Numbered from the stretch's first letter, positions 1-10,077 are shown. The stretch is DNA of 64,000 nt from an uncultured Desulfobacter sp. (GCF_963666675.1 NZ_OY762929.1:2046001-2110000); one strand, 5' to 3'. Notes: a model not told the origin generated them from the letters alone. Program-made: numbers and translations.

Positions 1-1
1 A

Positions 2-3000
2 TTATCGTTTTTTAACCAGGTCGGGGGAGGGCTGAAGGGGCAGACGAATGGTAAAGCAGGCCCCTTCCCCGGGTTTGGAGGCAACCGCCATTTCTCCGCC
101 ATGGTTTTCAGTGATGATGAAGTAAGAAACACTTAACCCCAACCCGGTTCCCAGCCCCTCGGGCTTGGTGGTGAAAAAGGGTTCAAATATGCATTTGCGG
201 GTCTTCTCGTCCATTCCGGGGCCGTTGTCCTCGATTTCCATGACCGCCATCTGGCGCTCTTTTTCAAGATTTGTGCGGAGGATGAAGGTTGGGTGCTTTA
301 TGCCTGCCATCTGCATGGCCTGGGCACCGTTTCTCAGGATATTGAGCAGAACCTGCTGTATCTTCGGGCCTTCACAGGGAATGCTCGGAAGGTCCTCCTG
401 ATAAGCTCTGACCAGTTTAATTTGTTTAAAATCAAACTGCTTTTTTAAATTATAGTCCGTGGCTGCAAGTTCAAGGGCTTTGTCCAGAAGGGTATTCAGC
501 TGATGACTTAAGACCATGGCGTCGCTTTTTCTTGCAAAACTGAGCATGTTGTTCACGATAGCGGCGATCCGCTCTCCCGACTCATGTATGGCCGTCAGCA
601 TCCGTTTGATTCCCCTGGCGTCCATATATCGGTCAATGGCTTCAAGGCTCGTCCCCGCTTTTTCGGCCGCCTCGCGGCTGGCCCTAATATTCAGTTGGCG
701 GCCCAATCGGTTACCCATCACCATGGCGTTTTGGAGCATACCGGCCAGGGGATTGTTGATCTCGTGAGCCATCCCGGCAGCAAGCCCCCCAACGGAGAAC
801 ATCTTTTCGCTCTGGACCATCATCTCTTCCAAGCGCACCTTCTCCGTGACGTCGTCCACCCGGATTACCGCACCTTCAACCCCGTTGGTGACCAGGGGAT
901 AGATCGTGACATCCTCATAACAGGTCGTGCCGTTAAGCGAGCGGGGCCGTTTTCGCTCCGCCTGAACCTGTCGGGTCTTCAGGCTTTCCACAACCTTGGA
1001 AATTTCCGGGGCCATCCAGGGCATCAGTTCTGACAACCCTCTGCCCATGGCCTTTTCCGGCGGAATTCCAACGGCGTTTTCCACGGTCTTATTCCACAGG
1101 GTCACCCGGCAGGCATTGTCCACCCCCACCAGGACCGAGGGCATGGAATCAACGATGTTGGCAAGGTAGTTGCGCAGGCGGTTGAGCTCCTCTTCCGCCA
1201 GCCTGTGCTCGGTAATATCATAAACGATCCCCTCGTAATGGGTGATCTCGCCCCGGGCATCCCTTACAATATGGGTCAGGTCGTGGACCCATTTTTCCTC
1301 TCCGCTTCGGGTTCGGATGCGGTAGGGCTCATGGACAAAACGCGTTGTTCCCTTCAGACTGTTGTATCGCACCTCCTCTGCCACCCGTTCCATGTCGGCC
1401 GGATGAATCACCTCTGAAAACTTAACTTTTCCGATAATAAACTCTTTTGCCGAATACCCAAAAAGGACGGCCACGTTTTGGGATGCATATTCCACGGGCC
1501 ATCCCTGGACATTTTTCCAGATAAAGGCAATGTAAGGGCTCCTGTTGATTATCTTGTAGGCCTTTTGTATCTCCTGTTCTGTTTTTTTCCGGTCCGTGAT
1601 ATCCAGAAGTGTCCCGATAATTTTCACATCGCCGCTGGCGTCCCGGGTGGTTCCGGCGCTGATCTCAACCGCCCTTTTTTCACCATCCTTGCGCATAACG
1701 CCCAGCTCAAGCCGATAGGGCGGTTCAAAATCCTGGTGCCTGAGCCGATTCCGCTCTGAAACCAGATGACGGCTCTCCTCGTCAAGAAAACGGAGGAAGG
1801 GCTGCCCCATAACCTCTGCCAGAGGATAGCCAAGGATACGGCCCAATTGTTCATTGGCATATTCAAACCGGTCATCGCTTCCGATGATGAGTACGCCGTC
1901 ATGGGCATTTTCCATATAGAGGCGAAATTTTTCTTCGGTCTGCCGTCGTTGCTCTATTTCCCGTTTCAACGCCTTGATGCGCCTTTCATCCCTCTTGAGC
2001 ATCTGGCCCAATTGTCCGGTCATATGATTGAACGACAGGGACAAAAGAGCTATTTCCCGAGGCCCCTCCTCCGGTGCCTTGAGTCCCTGCTCTCCCCGGG
2101 CAATCCGGGAGGCGATCTTAGACAGCCGGATCAAAGGGTGGCTCAGGCGGCGCGCCACCAAAATGCCGGCTGCAACCGAAATAAGGGTGATAAAAATCAG
2201 GCTTGCCGCGGAGATCAGGATGCTTTTTTGGACATCCTGGTAAGCCTCTTTGACGGGCAGTTCCGAAACCACTGCCCAATGGGGGCGTTCCAGTCCGACA
2301 GCCGTGCCCACCACCCGGGTGCCGGCCATGCCGGTAAACGTGGTAACCTCAATATCCCGGCCGTTTTCCTGGTCCATAAACTCGGCCACCTTGCTGATAT
2401 GGGCCAGGTTTTCCCCCCGGATGGCCCTTGAAATATCTTTGGCGGCCAAAAGGTTTCCCTTTTCGTCGACCACGTAGCTATGGCCTGTTTCCCCGATTTT
2501 AAGGCCGTCAACCAGGGCCCAGACAAATTTAAGATTCACCTCCACGGCCAGATTCCCTCGATACTGCCCCAGGATATCCGTCCACCACAGCCCCAGAATA
2601 ATGAGCGGTTCATAGGTCACCGCATCAATGCTCACAGGGCTGATATAGCAAGGTGCCCGCTTGATGCGGGCAATGGTTTGGCCGTCCATCTGCTGTAAAA
2701 ATTTTTGTGCAATTTTTTGTGACTGCCTTGAAACCGTAGCGCCTATTTTTCCTTGGGCATCCAGCCAGACGAGGTTTCTGAAGGATTTGTCCCTGCCGAG
2801 CATGGATTCAAGTATACCTTGAATCTCTTTGGCAGAATCAGACCTTTGGCCCATGGCCAGCGCAGTTTCCATAATGCTGAACTTTTCTTCAATAAAGTTG
2901 CCCACGGACCGGGCCGCACCTCGGGCAATCAGCTTCTGGTTGGCCGCAATGGTTTTGGCACTGGTCTTGGCATGGATATAGATCTGGAAGGTGCCGGCAA

Positions 3001-3079
3001 TGATCAGGGCGGTGGTGGTAATGGCGAAGAAGGATAGGGCCAGAGTTAATGCGATGCTGTTGGGACGTTTTTTATTCAT
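2..3079 (-). CDS. Cache-HAMP-PAS sensor histidine kinase
   Basis: Membrane histidine kinase of 1,025 residues. Visible order: membrane segment (about residues 9-31), periplasmic Cache-type sensor, second membrane segment (about 285-308), HAMP, three PAS domains (roughly 385-500, 510-635, 640-760), HisKA with H-box AGMAHEINNPLAG, and HATPase_c with DNGPGMDE and GTGLGLS motifs. There is no receiver domain, so it must phosphorylate a separate regulator, which is not visible here. Its ATG lies inside the end of the upstream lipoprotein gene (8-base overlap), so the two are almost certainly co-transcribed and the lipoprotein may present ligand to the kinase (inference). The gene is complete; its stop codon is at bases 2-4. 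Confidence 0.93.
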   Translation of the reverse strand: MNKKRPNSIALTLALSFFAITTTALIIAGTFQIYIHAKTSAKTIAANQKLIARGAARSVGNFIEEKFSIMETALAMGQRSDSAKEIQGILESMLGRDKSFRNLVWLDAQGKIGATVSRQSQKIAQKFLQQMDGQTIARIKRAPCYISPVSIDAVTYEPLIILGLWWTDILGQYRGNLAVEVNLKFVWALVDGLKIGETGHSYVVDEKGNLLAAKDISRAIRGENLAHISKVAEFMDQENGRDIEVTTFTGMAGTRVVGTAVGLERPHWAVVSELPVKEAYQDVQKSILISAASLIFITLISVAAGILVARRLSHPLIRLSKIASRIARGEQGLKAPEEGPREIALLSLSFNHMTGQLGQMLKRDERRIKALKREIEQRRQTEEKFRLYMENAHDGVLIIGSDDRFEYANEQLGRILGYPLAEVMGQPFLRFLDEESRHLVSERNRLRHQDFEPPYRLELGVMRKDGEKRAVEISAGTTRDASGDVKIIGTLLDITDRKKTEQEIQKAYKIINRSPYIAFIWKNVQGWPVEYASQNVAVLFGYSAKEFIIGKVKFSEVIHPADMERVAEEVRYNSLKGTTRFVHEPYRIRTRSGEEKWVHDLTHIVRDARGEITHYEGIVYDITEHRLAEEELNRLRNYLANIVDSMPSVLVGVDNACRVTLWNKTVENAVGIPPEKAMGRGLSELMPWMAPEISKVVESLKTRQVQAERKRPRSLNGTTCYEDVTIYPLVTNGVEGAVIRVDDVTEKVRLEEMMVQSEKMFSVGGLAAGMAHEINNPLAGMLQNAMVMGNRLGRQLNIRASREAAEKAGTSLEAIDRYMDARGIKRMLTAIHESGERIAAIVNNMLSFARKSDAMVLSHQLNTLLDKALELAATDYNLKKQFDFKQIKLVRAYQEDLPSIPCEGPKIQQVLLNILRNGAQAMQMAGIKHPTFILRTNLEKERQMAVMEIEDNGPGMDEKTRKCIFEPFFTTKPEGLGTGLGLSVSYFIITENHGGEMAVASKPGEGACFTIRLPLQPSPDLVKKR

Positions 3080-4073
3080 GGATGATCTCTACGGCCAGTT
3101 TCAGCAATCCTTCCGGCACGGTCATCCCCAACTTTTGAGCCTGCTTCAGGTTGATACGCAACTGGCCCTCCAAGGTGACCAGGGGCAGGGAATTGGGTTT
3201 AACGCCTTGGAGGATCTTGTCAGCCAGCAGGGCTGCCAGGTGGCCTGCATCTGCAAACAGGGGGGCATAGCTGAACAGGGCGCCTGCCCGGGCCGTAAAA
3301 TCGGTGGCACCGCCAAGGGGAATCCGGTTTTTTTCTGCATAATGGCTCAGGATCTTGAAATTTTCAGGGTCGGCCGTAATGGGTTCGGGCATCGTATAGA
3401 TGGCGTCAATGCGGCCCAGGTCGTAATTTCCCTTGCCGTCCAGCGCGGCAATGATATCCTCCAGGGAGGTGATGGGAACGATGGCAAGTTCGATATTCAT
3501 GGATGGGGCCAATTTTTTCAAGGCCTTTAAGGTGCCGATGCTGGTGGGATAACCGATATGGTTCAACAATAGGATTCGCCTTGCCGAAGGCACAAGGTCC
3601 GTTAACACCTCAAACCGTTTCATAAATATATCCGACAGGGGCGGATAGACAACGCCTGTTATGTTCCGGCTGTGCTCCCGGATGCTTTTGGCAAGGTCAT
3701 TGTCGTCAATGGTGGCCCAGGTGAAAACAACGGGGATCTCCGAGCCTTGAACCGCTTTGTGGGCCGCCACGGCGGCACCTGTGGGAAAGGCCACGATCAG
3801 GTCCACGTTATCGGCGACGAATTTCTCGGCAGCCTCTTTGAGTTTATCCTGGTCAAAGTATACCCCGGAAAACGCATAGGTGATATTGGCGCCCTCATGG
3901 TACCCCAATTCCCCCATTTTCCGGACAAAGGCCTCTCCCACAGCTTCAAAGGCCTTGGTTCCGGATAGAATCCCCACCGTGTAGGACTGCGGCGCCTTGT
4001 CTCGGCAGCCGCCGGACAGGCAGAGCAAAAGTGTCAGGACCACAATCAAATTTCCGAGCGAACGATTTTTCAT
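3072..4073 (-). CDS. ABC-type substrate-binding lipoprotein (ABC_sub_bind family)
   Basis: About 333 residues. The N-terminus is a lipoprotein signal: basic start, hydrophobic stretch, lipobox LSGGC, so the mature protein should be lipid-anchored at the outer face of the inner membrane. The body resembles the ABC_sub_bind (PF04392) periplasmic family, whose members bind amino acids, sugars or unknown ligands. No permease or ATPase gene is adjacent; instead the 3' end overlaps a Cache kinase gene by 8 bases, suggesting a sensory rather than transport role (inference). I chose the ATG at 4073 because it starts directly at the signal peptide; an in-frame ATG at 4100 would add nine residues. The ligand is unknown. 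Confidence 0.85.
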   Translation of the reverse strand: MKNRSLGNLIVVLTLLLCLSGGCRDKAPQSYTVGILSGTKAFEAVGEAFVRKMGELGYHEGANITYAFSGVYFDQDKLKEAAEKFVADNVDLIVAFPTGAAVAAHKAVQGSEIPVVFTWATIDDNDLAKSIREHSRNITGVVYPPLSDIFMKRFEVLTDLVPSARRILLLNHIGYPTSIGTLKALKKLAPSMNIELAIVPITSLEDIIAALDGKGNYDLGRIDAIYTMPEPITADPENFKILSHYAEKNRIPLGGATDFTARAGALFSYAPLFADAGHLAALLADKILQGVKPNSLPLVTLEGQLRINLKQAQKLGMTVPEGLLKLAVEIIHE

Positions 4074-4285
4074 TTCCTTTGATATCCTTATTAATATCAA
4101 GATGATGTCGGATCCATGCCGGAAGTCAAATGACGAAAAAAGATGGAGGGGAGTCGCCCAAACAGGTTGGGGATGTTTTAATTTCCGGATCTCACCCTAT
4201 GAAATTTTTTTAACAGATAAGTGTGGTCGGCGTCAATAAATTACTGATCTGGTACCAGCGACTTAATTCCCAGCCAAAATAATCG

Positions 4286-4386
4286 GGCTGAATTCCCCAT
4301 CTAATGCATGCCGGAGTAGAAACCTGCCGGTAATACGGCAGGTTGGGGCGAGCCCAACATTATTAAAAGCGACTTTTTGTCGCAAC
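4286..4386 (-). mobile_element. 5' fragment of a group II intron
   Basis: Read on the minus strand this begins GTTGCGAC...GTCGC, followed by two further hairpins and a TGCATGCCGG-type block. The same succession (first stem-loop, middle stem-loop, CTGCCG/CGGCAG-type stem, GGCATGCA block) occurs at 30201-30283, at the 5' end of the group II intron there. No reverse transcriptase ORF follows here, so this looks like a decayed 5' end of a sister intron. The boundary on the low-coordinate side is uncertain. Confidence 0.5.
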
Positions 4387-4511
4387 CGCAGCATTTTTTT
4401 GTTAGGGAAGTCTTAATTCTTATTCATTTTTATGTTTTGTTAATTCAATAGCCGTTGTGTAATTTCTGCAATAACCAGTACTTACCCTCATCCTGAACAA
4501 TCCCGACAATT

Positions 4512-4793
4512 ATGCAAAATAGGATGTCTTCAAAAGAAGCAAGGCAGAATTGGGCCAGGTTAATCCAAAAAATTTATGAAGTTGATCCTTTGGTTTGCTC
4601 GGAATGTCAGGGCCAAATGAAAATTATTTCTTTCATCGAAAATCTTGATGTCATCGAAATGATTCTGCGCCACCTTGGGCTCTGGGACATTCGCAATCAT
4701 GATCCACCTCCGGCGGTTATTTCTGATCCCATTCCTGAATTGGTGTATGACTTTTCGGTCTCTCAAATCCCGGCAGTTGAGTATTGGAATTGA
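4512..4793 (+). pseudogene. IS91-family transposase C-terminal remnant
   Basis: Encodes 93 residues matching the conserved tail of IS91-type (Y2) transposases: WARLIQKIYEVDPLVC followed by CxxC, a run like KIISFIENLDVIEMIL, and RHLGLWD. Full transposases are about 350-400 residues; the zinc-finger and tyrosine catalytic parts are absent and the upstream frame closes before 4512. It lies beside the intron fragment at 4286-4386, so this spacer is mobile-element debris. The ATG at 4512 may not be a real start. Confidence 0.75.
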
Positions 4794-4979
4794 TTTTCAC
4801 TGTTTGCACCGGTTTCTGGTGAGGTGCGCCTAAAATTAGTTTAAACTTAATCATCTTTGTCAAACGTTCGTCATACTTTGCTTGACAAAAAGCGTCTTCT
4901 TATCTGCCGGTGGTTGTTTAGTCACCATCCTGTCCTTAGGGTAAGCCTGTATTCTGAAAGGTTTGTCAAACTTTTTGTA

Positions 4980-5008
4980 TTGACACTTAATTTATTTGAT
5001 TGTATAAA
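4980..5008 (+). promoter_or_regulatory. Sigma-70 type promoter for the AraC gene
   Basis: TTGACA at 4980-4985 and TATAAA at 5003-5008 are separated by exactly 17 bases and point at the AraC-type gene starting at 5114. The rest of 4794-5113 shows no convincing gene; the short open frame at 4857-5117 has no recognisable content. Confidence 0.6.
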
Positions 5009-5113
5009 GCGGCTCTGTTTGCTTATCGTAGATATGGCTAACCGGATTTGCAGCGGGAGGGTATTCTCGAACAACAGCCATGAAACGTTGCCCGAAAATT
5101 TTTCGAAAAGCTT

Positions 5114-6082
5114 ATGAAAACGTTCCGTCCTGACCCGCCCCAGCCAACAACAATTCCAAATCAATTCAGGTGCAACGTCCCGTCATCAATTGGCCGGGGC
5201 GGAACTGATATTCTTGCCTTTCCCTCCGGGCTTCAGCTGATGAGCATTGATCGGCAACTCAAGGATCACACGCTTTTTCAATATTTTTTTGAAAAACCGT
5301 CCGTTGGCTTTGGCTTTTGCCTTGACGGGAGCTTTCAATACCAGCCCTCCTATTTTAATCAGCCCTTTGCAATTCATGCAGGAGAAGGCGGTTTTTTCTC
5401 TTTTCCCAAACGGATTGAGGTCTTTGAAAAAGGGGACGATCGAACCATGCAGCGGGTCTATTTAATGTTGGATGGCCATCACTTGTCCCAGCTCTCCTGC
5501 GGCGATGAGGATCGTTTTTATCCGGTATTGAAAAGTTTTGAAAAAAACGAGCCAAGCCGGGTCGGCCTGCCTATCTCGCCGGCCATAAAGGCGATATTGT
5601 ATCAAATCCATCATTGCCCCTTTCACGGAATGACCCGGCAGCTTTTTTTGGAAGGAAAGGCCTTGGAACTGCTGGCCCATCAACTTGAACAGCTTGATCC
5701 CAATGGCGGTTCCCGTAAAATTTGCCATAAATCCTCTGATGATGAAAGGGCTCGATATGCGGCTCAACTGCTTGTCAATGATCTTGAAAACCCTCCTGAC
5801 ATTAGCACATTGTCCTTATCGGTGGGCTTAAACCGGAACAAGTTATATCGCTGTTTCCATCGAATTTTCGGCGTTACGCCGTTTGAATTTCTCCGTAATC
5901 AGCGTCTGCAGACAGCCATGATGCTTTTGCAGGATGGCCAAGTCAATGTCACCCAGGCCGCATTTATGGTCGGCTATACCAATTTAAGCTATTTTGCCAA
6001 GGCTTTTAAGTCGATGTTTGGTGTTTTGCCCGGTGAATTGCTTAGATGTTCGGCTGCTTCCGTCGAAGACTTATCTCCCTGA
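5114..6082 (+). CDS. AraC-family transcriptional regulator (PchR-like)
   Basis: 322 residues. The C-terminal hundred residues hold the two helix-turn-helix motifs of AraC regulators (DISTLSLSVGLNRNKLYRCF, then VTQAAFMVGYTNLSYFAKAF with the typical FG.LPGELLR ending). The N-terminal two thirds are a divergent ligand-binding region. It sits 218 bases upstream of, and in the same direction as, a TonB-dependent receptor gene. That is the classical arrangement for PchR/YbtA-type regulators that activate siderophore receptors, so control of the receptor at 6301 is likely (inference). A good promoter lies at 4980-5008. Confidence 0.88.
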   Translation: MKTFRPDPPQPTTIPNQFRCNVPSSIGRGGTDILAFPSGLQLMSIDRQLKDHTLFQYFFEKPSVGFGFCLDGSFQYQPSYFNQPFAIHAGEGGFFSFPKRIEVFEKGDDRTMQRVYLMLDGHHLSQLSCGDEDRFYPVLKSFEKNEPSRVGLPISPAIKAILYQIHHCPFHGMTRQLFLEGKALELLAHQLEQLDPNGGSRKICHKSSDDERARYAAQLLVNDLENPPDISTLSLSVGLNRNKLYRCFHRIFGVTPFEFLRNQRLQTAMMLLQDGQVNVTQAAFMVGYTNLSYFAKAFKSMFGVLPGELLRCSAASVEDLSP

Positions 6083-6300
6083 AGGAAAAAAACACGTCCA
6101 GAGGGACGCTGGCGTTTATAAAAGTGAAGCCAACGTTAGCCATTTTTCCCCAATCCCCATTATACCTGTTTCTTACCTGGAATTCTCAAATTCCCTGTTT
6201 TGTTGGTATCCCATCCCGGGCGTAAGATATCAACCATTCACAATTGAGAACATATCGGATTGTCGACAGGTTTTAATATACGTTTTTTAAAGGAGAAAAG

Positions 6301-8397
6301 ATGAAAAGGTTCTATGGCTTTGTATGGGGCGTTGTTTTTATGATTTGCTGTATGGGGATTTCCCCGGGCTTTGCCGAAGATAATCGAGGCACTACACTGG
6401 AAACCATTACGGTTACGGCACAGAAACGGGAAGGCAATATCCAGGAGGTGCCGGTCAGTATCTCTGCGTTTTCCGATTACTCCCTGAATGATTCCGGTAT
6501 TGATGAGCTGGAGGATATTGTTCGTTTTTCCCCAAATGTGCATATCAAGGATAAATCCATCATCATCAGGGGCGTCAGTCAGTTTATGGGCGCAAAATCA
6601 TCTGCCGTGGGCTTTTATATGGACGGTGTAAGCCTGCCCTTTGAAGGTCAGTTCAGCTCCGAACTGTTTGACGTAGAACGCGTTGAGGTGCTTAAAGGGC
6701 CCCAAGGTACGCTATACGGCAAAAACAGCGAATCCGGTGTCATCAATATCATTTCCAAACAACCGGAAAATGAATTCAGTTCAAAATTATCGGCTGAGTA
6801 TGGCTGGTATGACACCGAATTCGGCAGTTCACCCGCAGGTCATATCGGTGGATATATGAATGTGCCGGTTGTGAAGGATAAGTTTTTTTTAAGGTTTTCG
6901 GGAAAATTGAAGGATGACGAGGGGTACTTTAAAAATGTTTACAACGGAGATGACGAGGCGGGCAGTGAAGAAAATTACAACGGACGTGTCAACCTGACGT
7001 GGCGTCCCGCAGATTGCTGGGATATTTCATTCATCGTTGATGCAATGTCACAGGATTATTCTTATGGCCATTTCAGATATATATCAGGAGAACTTAATGA
7101 AGGCCGGGGCCAAATATCCTATGACGGGCCCTATTCAGGTGAAAAAAACGGCAACGGGCAGACGCTGCGTATAAAGTATGAAGGGGATGGATATGATTTG
7201 ATATCCATCACGGGCCGCAGGGATGCAGATGATGAAACGGATTTTGATTTTGATATGACCTCCATCCCTGCCTGGGCAATGGAAAGCCATTTTCATGACG
7301 ACAATACCAACTATTCCCAGGAAATCCGTCTTTCTTCTGCCAGGCGCAATACCCCGTTTCAATGGATAACAGGTCTATATGCATTTGACGAAACAATGAC
7401 TTCATACCAGAATAAAATCCGGCCCAGTGGGTTTTCCACCTGGGATACCGATGTGGACAGTTTTGGTTATGCCGTTTTTGGGCAGGGAACATATACTTTT
7501 TTTGGCAAACTTCATCTCACCGGCGGGCTTCGTTATGATTACACGGACTTTGAGGGAGAACAACATCTGAAAACATCCTCCGGTGAGTCGGTTTACGGCA
7601 AAGATTTTGATAATGGTGAGATACTTCCGAAAGTATCGGTCTCCTATGATTTTTCAGACAGCAGTATGGGATACGTCTCCGTTGCCAGGGGCTACCTTAC
7701 CGGGGGGTATAACTGCAAATGGGCAACCAACGCAGATAATTTAACTTACGATGCTGAATACACCTGGAATTATGAAGCAGGAATGAAAAGTTCGTGGTTT
7801 GACAATCGTCTGGTCGCCAATCTATCTGTTTTTTATATTGATATAAAGGATAAGCAGGTACTTGAATGGGACACGACCTCTACAACCGCCAGTGTCAAAC
7901 AAATCCGCAACGCAGCCAATGCCTATTCAACAGGACTGGAGTTTGATCTTCAGGCCCGCCCGGCACAGGGCATCGATATCTTTGCCGGAGTCGGTTATAC
8001 CAAAGCCCGAATTGACGACTGGCTTGCATGGGAGTATGACAAGACCACAGGGGGCGCATATCAATATGATTACAAGGATAAATATCTGCCCAACGTTCCT
8101 GAATTCACCTATAATCTGGGCGTGCAATACCGCCATTGCTCCGGTGCTTTCGTTAGAGCCGACTGGCTGGGCACCGGTTCTTTGTACAGTGATGCAAAAA
8201 ACAGTGCAAAGGAAGAGGCGTATCAGCTTGTCAACCTGCGGCTGGGATTTGAAAGTGAAAAATACGATGTGTATGTCTGGTGCAAAAATCTTTTGGATGA
8301 AGATTATTTTCATGTGCGGTATGCCAGTGCCGGCAGTGACCAGGGCATTGATGGCGAACCAAGGATGTTTGGTGTAACTGTAAATTATCGATTCTAA
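6301..8397 (+). CDS. TonB-dependent outer membrane receptor
   Basis: 698 residues. Signal peptide (MKRFYGFVWGVVFM...GFAED), then a TonB box-like ETITVTAQKRE, then a plug domain with GFYMDGV and VERVEVLKGPQGTLYGKNSE, then a beta-barrel ending in an aromatic residue (VTVNYRF). It resembles the FyuA/FptA-type branch of siderophore receptors more than BtuB. The length is normal for the family. The ribosome site AAAGGAG lies just upstream of the ATG. The preceding AraC gene suggests iron- or ligand-responsive control. The ligand cannot be read from the sequence, and no tonB/exbBD genes are in the window. Confidence 0.9.
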   Translation: MKRFYGFVWGVVFMICCMGISPGFAEDNRGTTLETITVTAQKREGNIQEVPVSISAFSDYSLNDSGIDELEDIVRFSPNVHIKDKSIIIRGVSQFMGAKSSAVGFYMDGVSLPFEGQFSSELFDVERVEVLKGPQGTLYGKNSESGVINIISKQPENEFSSKLSAEYGWYDTEFGSSPAGHIGGYMNVPVVKDKFFLRFSGKLKDDEGYFKNVYNGDDEAGSEENYNGRVNLTWRPADCWDISFIVDAMSQDYSYGHFRYISGELNEGRGQISYDGPYSGEKNGNGQTLRIKYEGDGYDLISITGRRDADDETDFDFDMTSIPAWAMESHFHDDNTNYSQEIRLSSARRNTPFQWITGLYAFDETMTSYQNKIRPSGFSTWDTDVDSFGYAVFGQGTYTFFGKLHLTGGLRYDYTDFEGEQHLKTSSGESVYGKDFDNGEILPKVSVSYDFSDSSMGYVSVARGYLTGGYNCKWATNADNLTYDAEYTWNYEAGMKSSWFDNRLVANLSVFYIDIKDKQVLEWDTTSTTASVKQIRNAANAYSTGLEFDLQARPAQGIDIFAGVGYTKARIDDWLAWEYDKTTGGAYQYDYKDKYLPNVPEFTYNLGVQYRHCSGAFVRADWLGTGSLYSDAKNSAKEEAYQLVNLRLGFESEKYDVYVWCKNLLDEDYFHVRYASAGSDQGIDGEPRMFGVTVNYRF

Positions 8398-8500
8398 TTA
8401 AAACCGTTCATTCATATGCAGGTTTTGTTCCGGTTTTTGTTTGTCTATTTTTTTTTCAGTGATATAAGTGACATATCTTAAAAAAAACAGGAGATTAATA

Positions 8501-9979
8501 ATGAAAAACAGCAAGGAAAAACCATACAGGCCTGTTTCAATTTTTATTTTTACAATTGCAGTAATCTATATTTCCCTGGCTGCACCACTTTGCTTGGGTG
8601 CCTGCCCCCCGCTGCTGCCGCCTTCGGGAAATACGATTAGAGTTAATACTGTGGCGGAGATTTGGAATGCGGTTAATGGGGCGTCTCCAGGGGATACTAT
8701 CCTTGTTGAAGACGGGACATATAATTTAGGTGCAGCGGGCCGTTACATCTGGATCGACACTCCGGATGTGACACTGCGTTCCCTTAGCGGGAACAGGGAC
8801 AATGTGATTCTTGATGATAATTACCAGTGGGCGGAGGTCATAACGGTTGCCGCCTCCAATGTTACCATTGCAGACCTGACCATAAAAAGAGCCAGAACCC
8901 ATGCCATACATGTTGTCTCCTCTTCGTCTGCCGATACGGTCAATACATTGATTTACAATGTCAAAATAATTGATCCCGGACAGCAGGCGATTAAAATCAA
9001 TCCTTCCAACAGCAATTATTTTGCAGACTACGGGGAAGTTGCATGCTCTGTCATGGAATTGACCGAAAACGGGAGGGCAGAGGTGTATGCCTATAACGGG
9101 AGTTGTTACACCGGAGGCGTTGACGGCCACAGGGCAAGGGGATGGATTGTGAGGGACTGTAGAATTGAAGGGTTCTGGTGCGATTTTGGCCTGTCCGAGC
9201 ATGGGGTGCATTTCTGGACCGGCAGCCGGGACACACTTGTGGAGAGAAATACATTTATCAACAATGCCAGGGGTGTTGGATTCGGAATGAGAGAAAACGG
9301 CAGCGGGCGTATTTACGACGATGGCCCGTGCCCGGATGCAAGCGGGTATGTCGGTCATTACGGGGGGATTGTCAGAAACAATTTTTTCTTTGCCGGCGAC
9401 AATGACCTGTTCGCATCCCAATACGGCGCAGATACCGGAATCGCCCTGTGGCAGGCCTGTAATGCAAGCGTGTATCATAACACCCTGGCTTTTACTAAAC
9501 CGCCTTTCAGTGCCGTTGAATACCGGTTCCCCAACACACAGGCCGACATCATAAACAATCTTACAACCCATAACATTATGCAGCGGCCTCCCGCTTCAGC
9601 AACCCTGGCCGGTAATCTCCAGTATCAGCCGCTTTCCGTTTTTGCCGATGCACCTTCAGGAGACCTTCATCTGGACCAAACCGCCTCCGCAGCCATTGAC
9701 AAGGGCGTCGTTTTAACGGCCGGGTTATGCGATGATGATATTGACGGCGATCCCAGGCCCAGCGGAAAGGCCGGGGATGTCGGGGCTGATGAACTGCCGT
9801 CGTCATGCCCGGCTGACTTGGATTTCGACGGCGATGTGGACCATGACGATCTGGGTGTTTTGGCGGGCCTGTTCGGGAAAACACCTTCAACCCAGGACAT
9901 TGACGGGGACGCGGATATGGATGGGGCCGACCTGTATGGAATGGCCATCAGTTTTAACAGTTACGACTGTATGCCTTGA
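8501..9979 (+). CDS. Secreted right-handed beta-helix protein with dockerin-like tail
   Basis: 492 residues from the ATG at 8501, which has CAGGAG eight bases upstream; a GTG at 8468 in frame is less likely. An N-terminal signal peptide ends near LCLGA. The central region has parallel beta-helix character, as in polysaccharide lyases and chondroitinase-B-like proteins (repeated V-T-I-x-D-L, N-x-F turns; IRVNTVAEIWNAV at the start). The last 55 residues carry two Asp-rich calcium-loop motifs (DLDFDGDVDHDDL and DIDGDADMDGADL), as in type I dockerins. It follows the TonB receptor by about 100 bases in the same direction and may be co-expressed. The substrate is unknown; carbohydrate binding or lysis is only a guess. 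Confidence 0.75.
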   Translation: MKNSKEKPYRPVSIFIFTIAVIYISLAAPLCLGACPPLLPPSGNTIRVNTVAEIWNAVNGASPGDTILVEDGTYNLGAAGRYIWIDTPDVTLRSLSGNRDNVILDDNYQWAEVITVAASNVTIADLTIKRARTHAIHVVSSSSADTVNTLIYNVKIIDPGQQAIKINPSNSNYFADYGEVACSVMELTENGRAEVYAYNGSCYTGGVDGHRARGWIVRDCRIEGFWCDFGLSEHGVHFWTGSRDTLVERNTFINNARGVGFGMRENGSGRIYDDGPCPDASGYVGHYGGIVRNNFFFAGDNDLFASQYGADTGIALWQACNASVYHNTLAFTKPPFSAVEYRFPNTQADIINNLTTHNIMQRPPASATLAGNLQYQPLSVFADAPSGDLHLDQTASAAIDKGVVLTAGLCDDDIDGDPRPSGKAGDVGADELPSSCPADLDFDGDVDHDDLGVLAGLFGKTPSTQDIDGDADMDGADLYGMAISFNSYDCMP

Positions 9980-10077
9980 GGGCACCGGGTGGCACTGGTG
10001 TTCGCTGTCATTGGGTCGGTCTATGTAAAATCGTGTAATCCATTTAAAAAAGGGCTAAGACACAATAAAGATAAGAA

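Noticed and set aside
4857..5117. 86-codon ORF upstream of the AraC gene
   Set aside because: No recognisable motif, biased composition, no ribosome site, and a good promoter for the AraC gene lies inside it.
8726..9571. 281-codon minus-strand ORF opposite the beta-helix gene
   Set aside because: A shadow of the plus-strand gene, which has a signal peptide, a ribosome site and family motifs.
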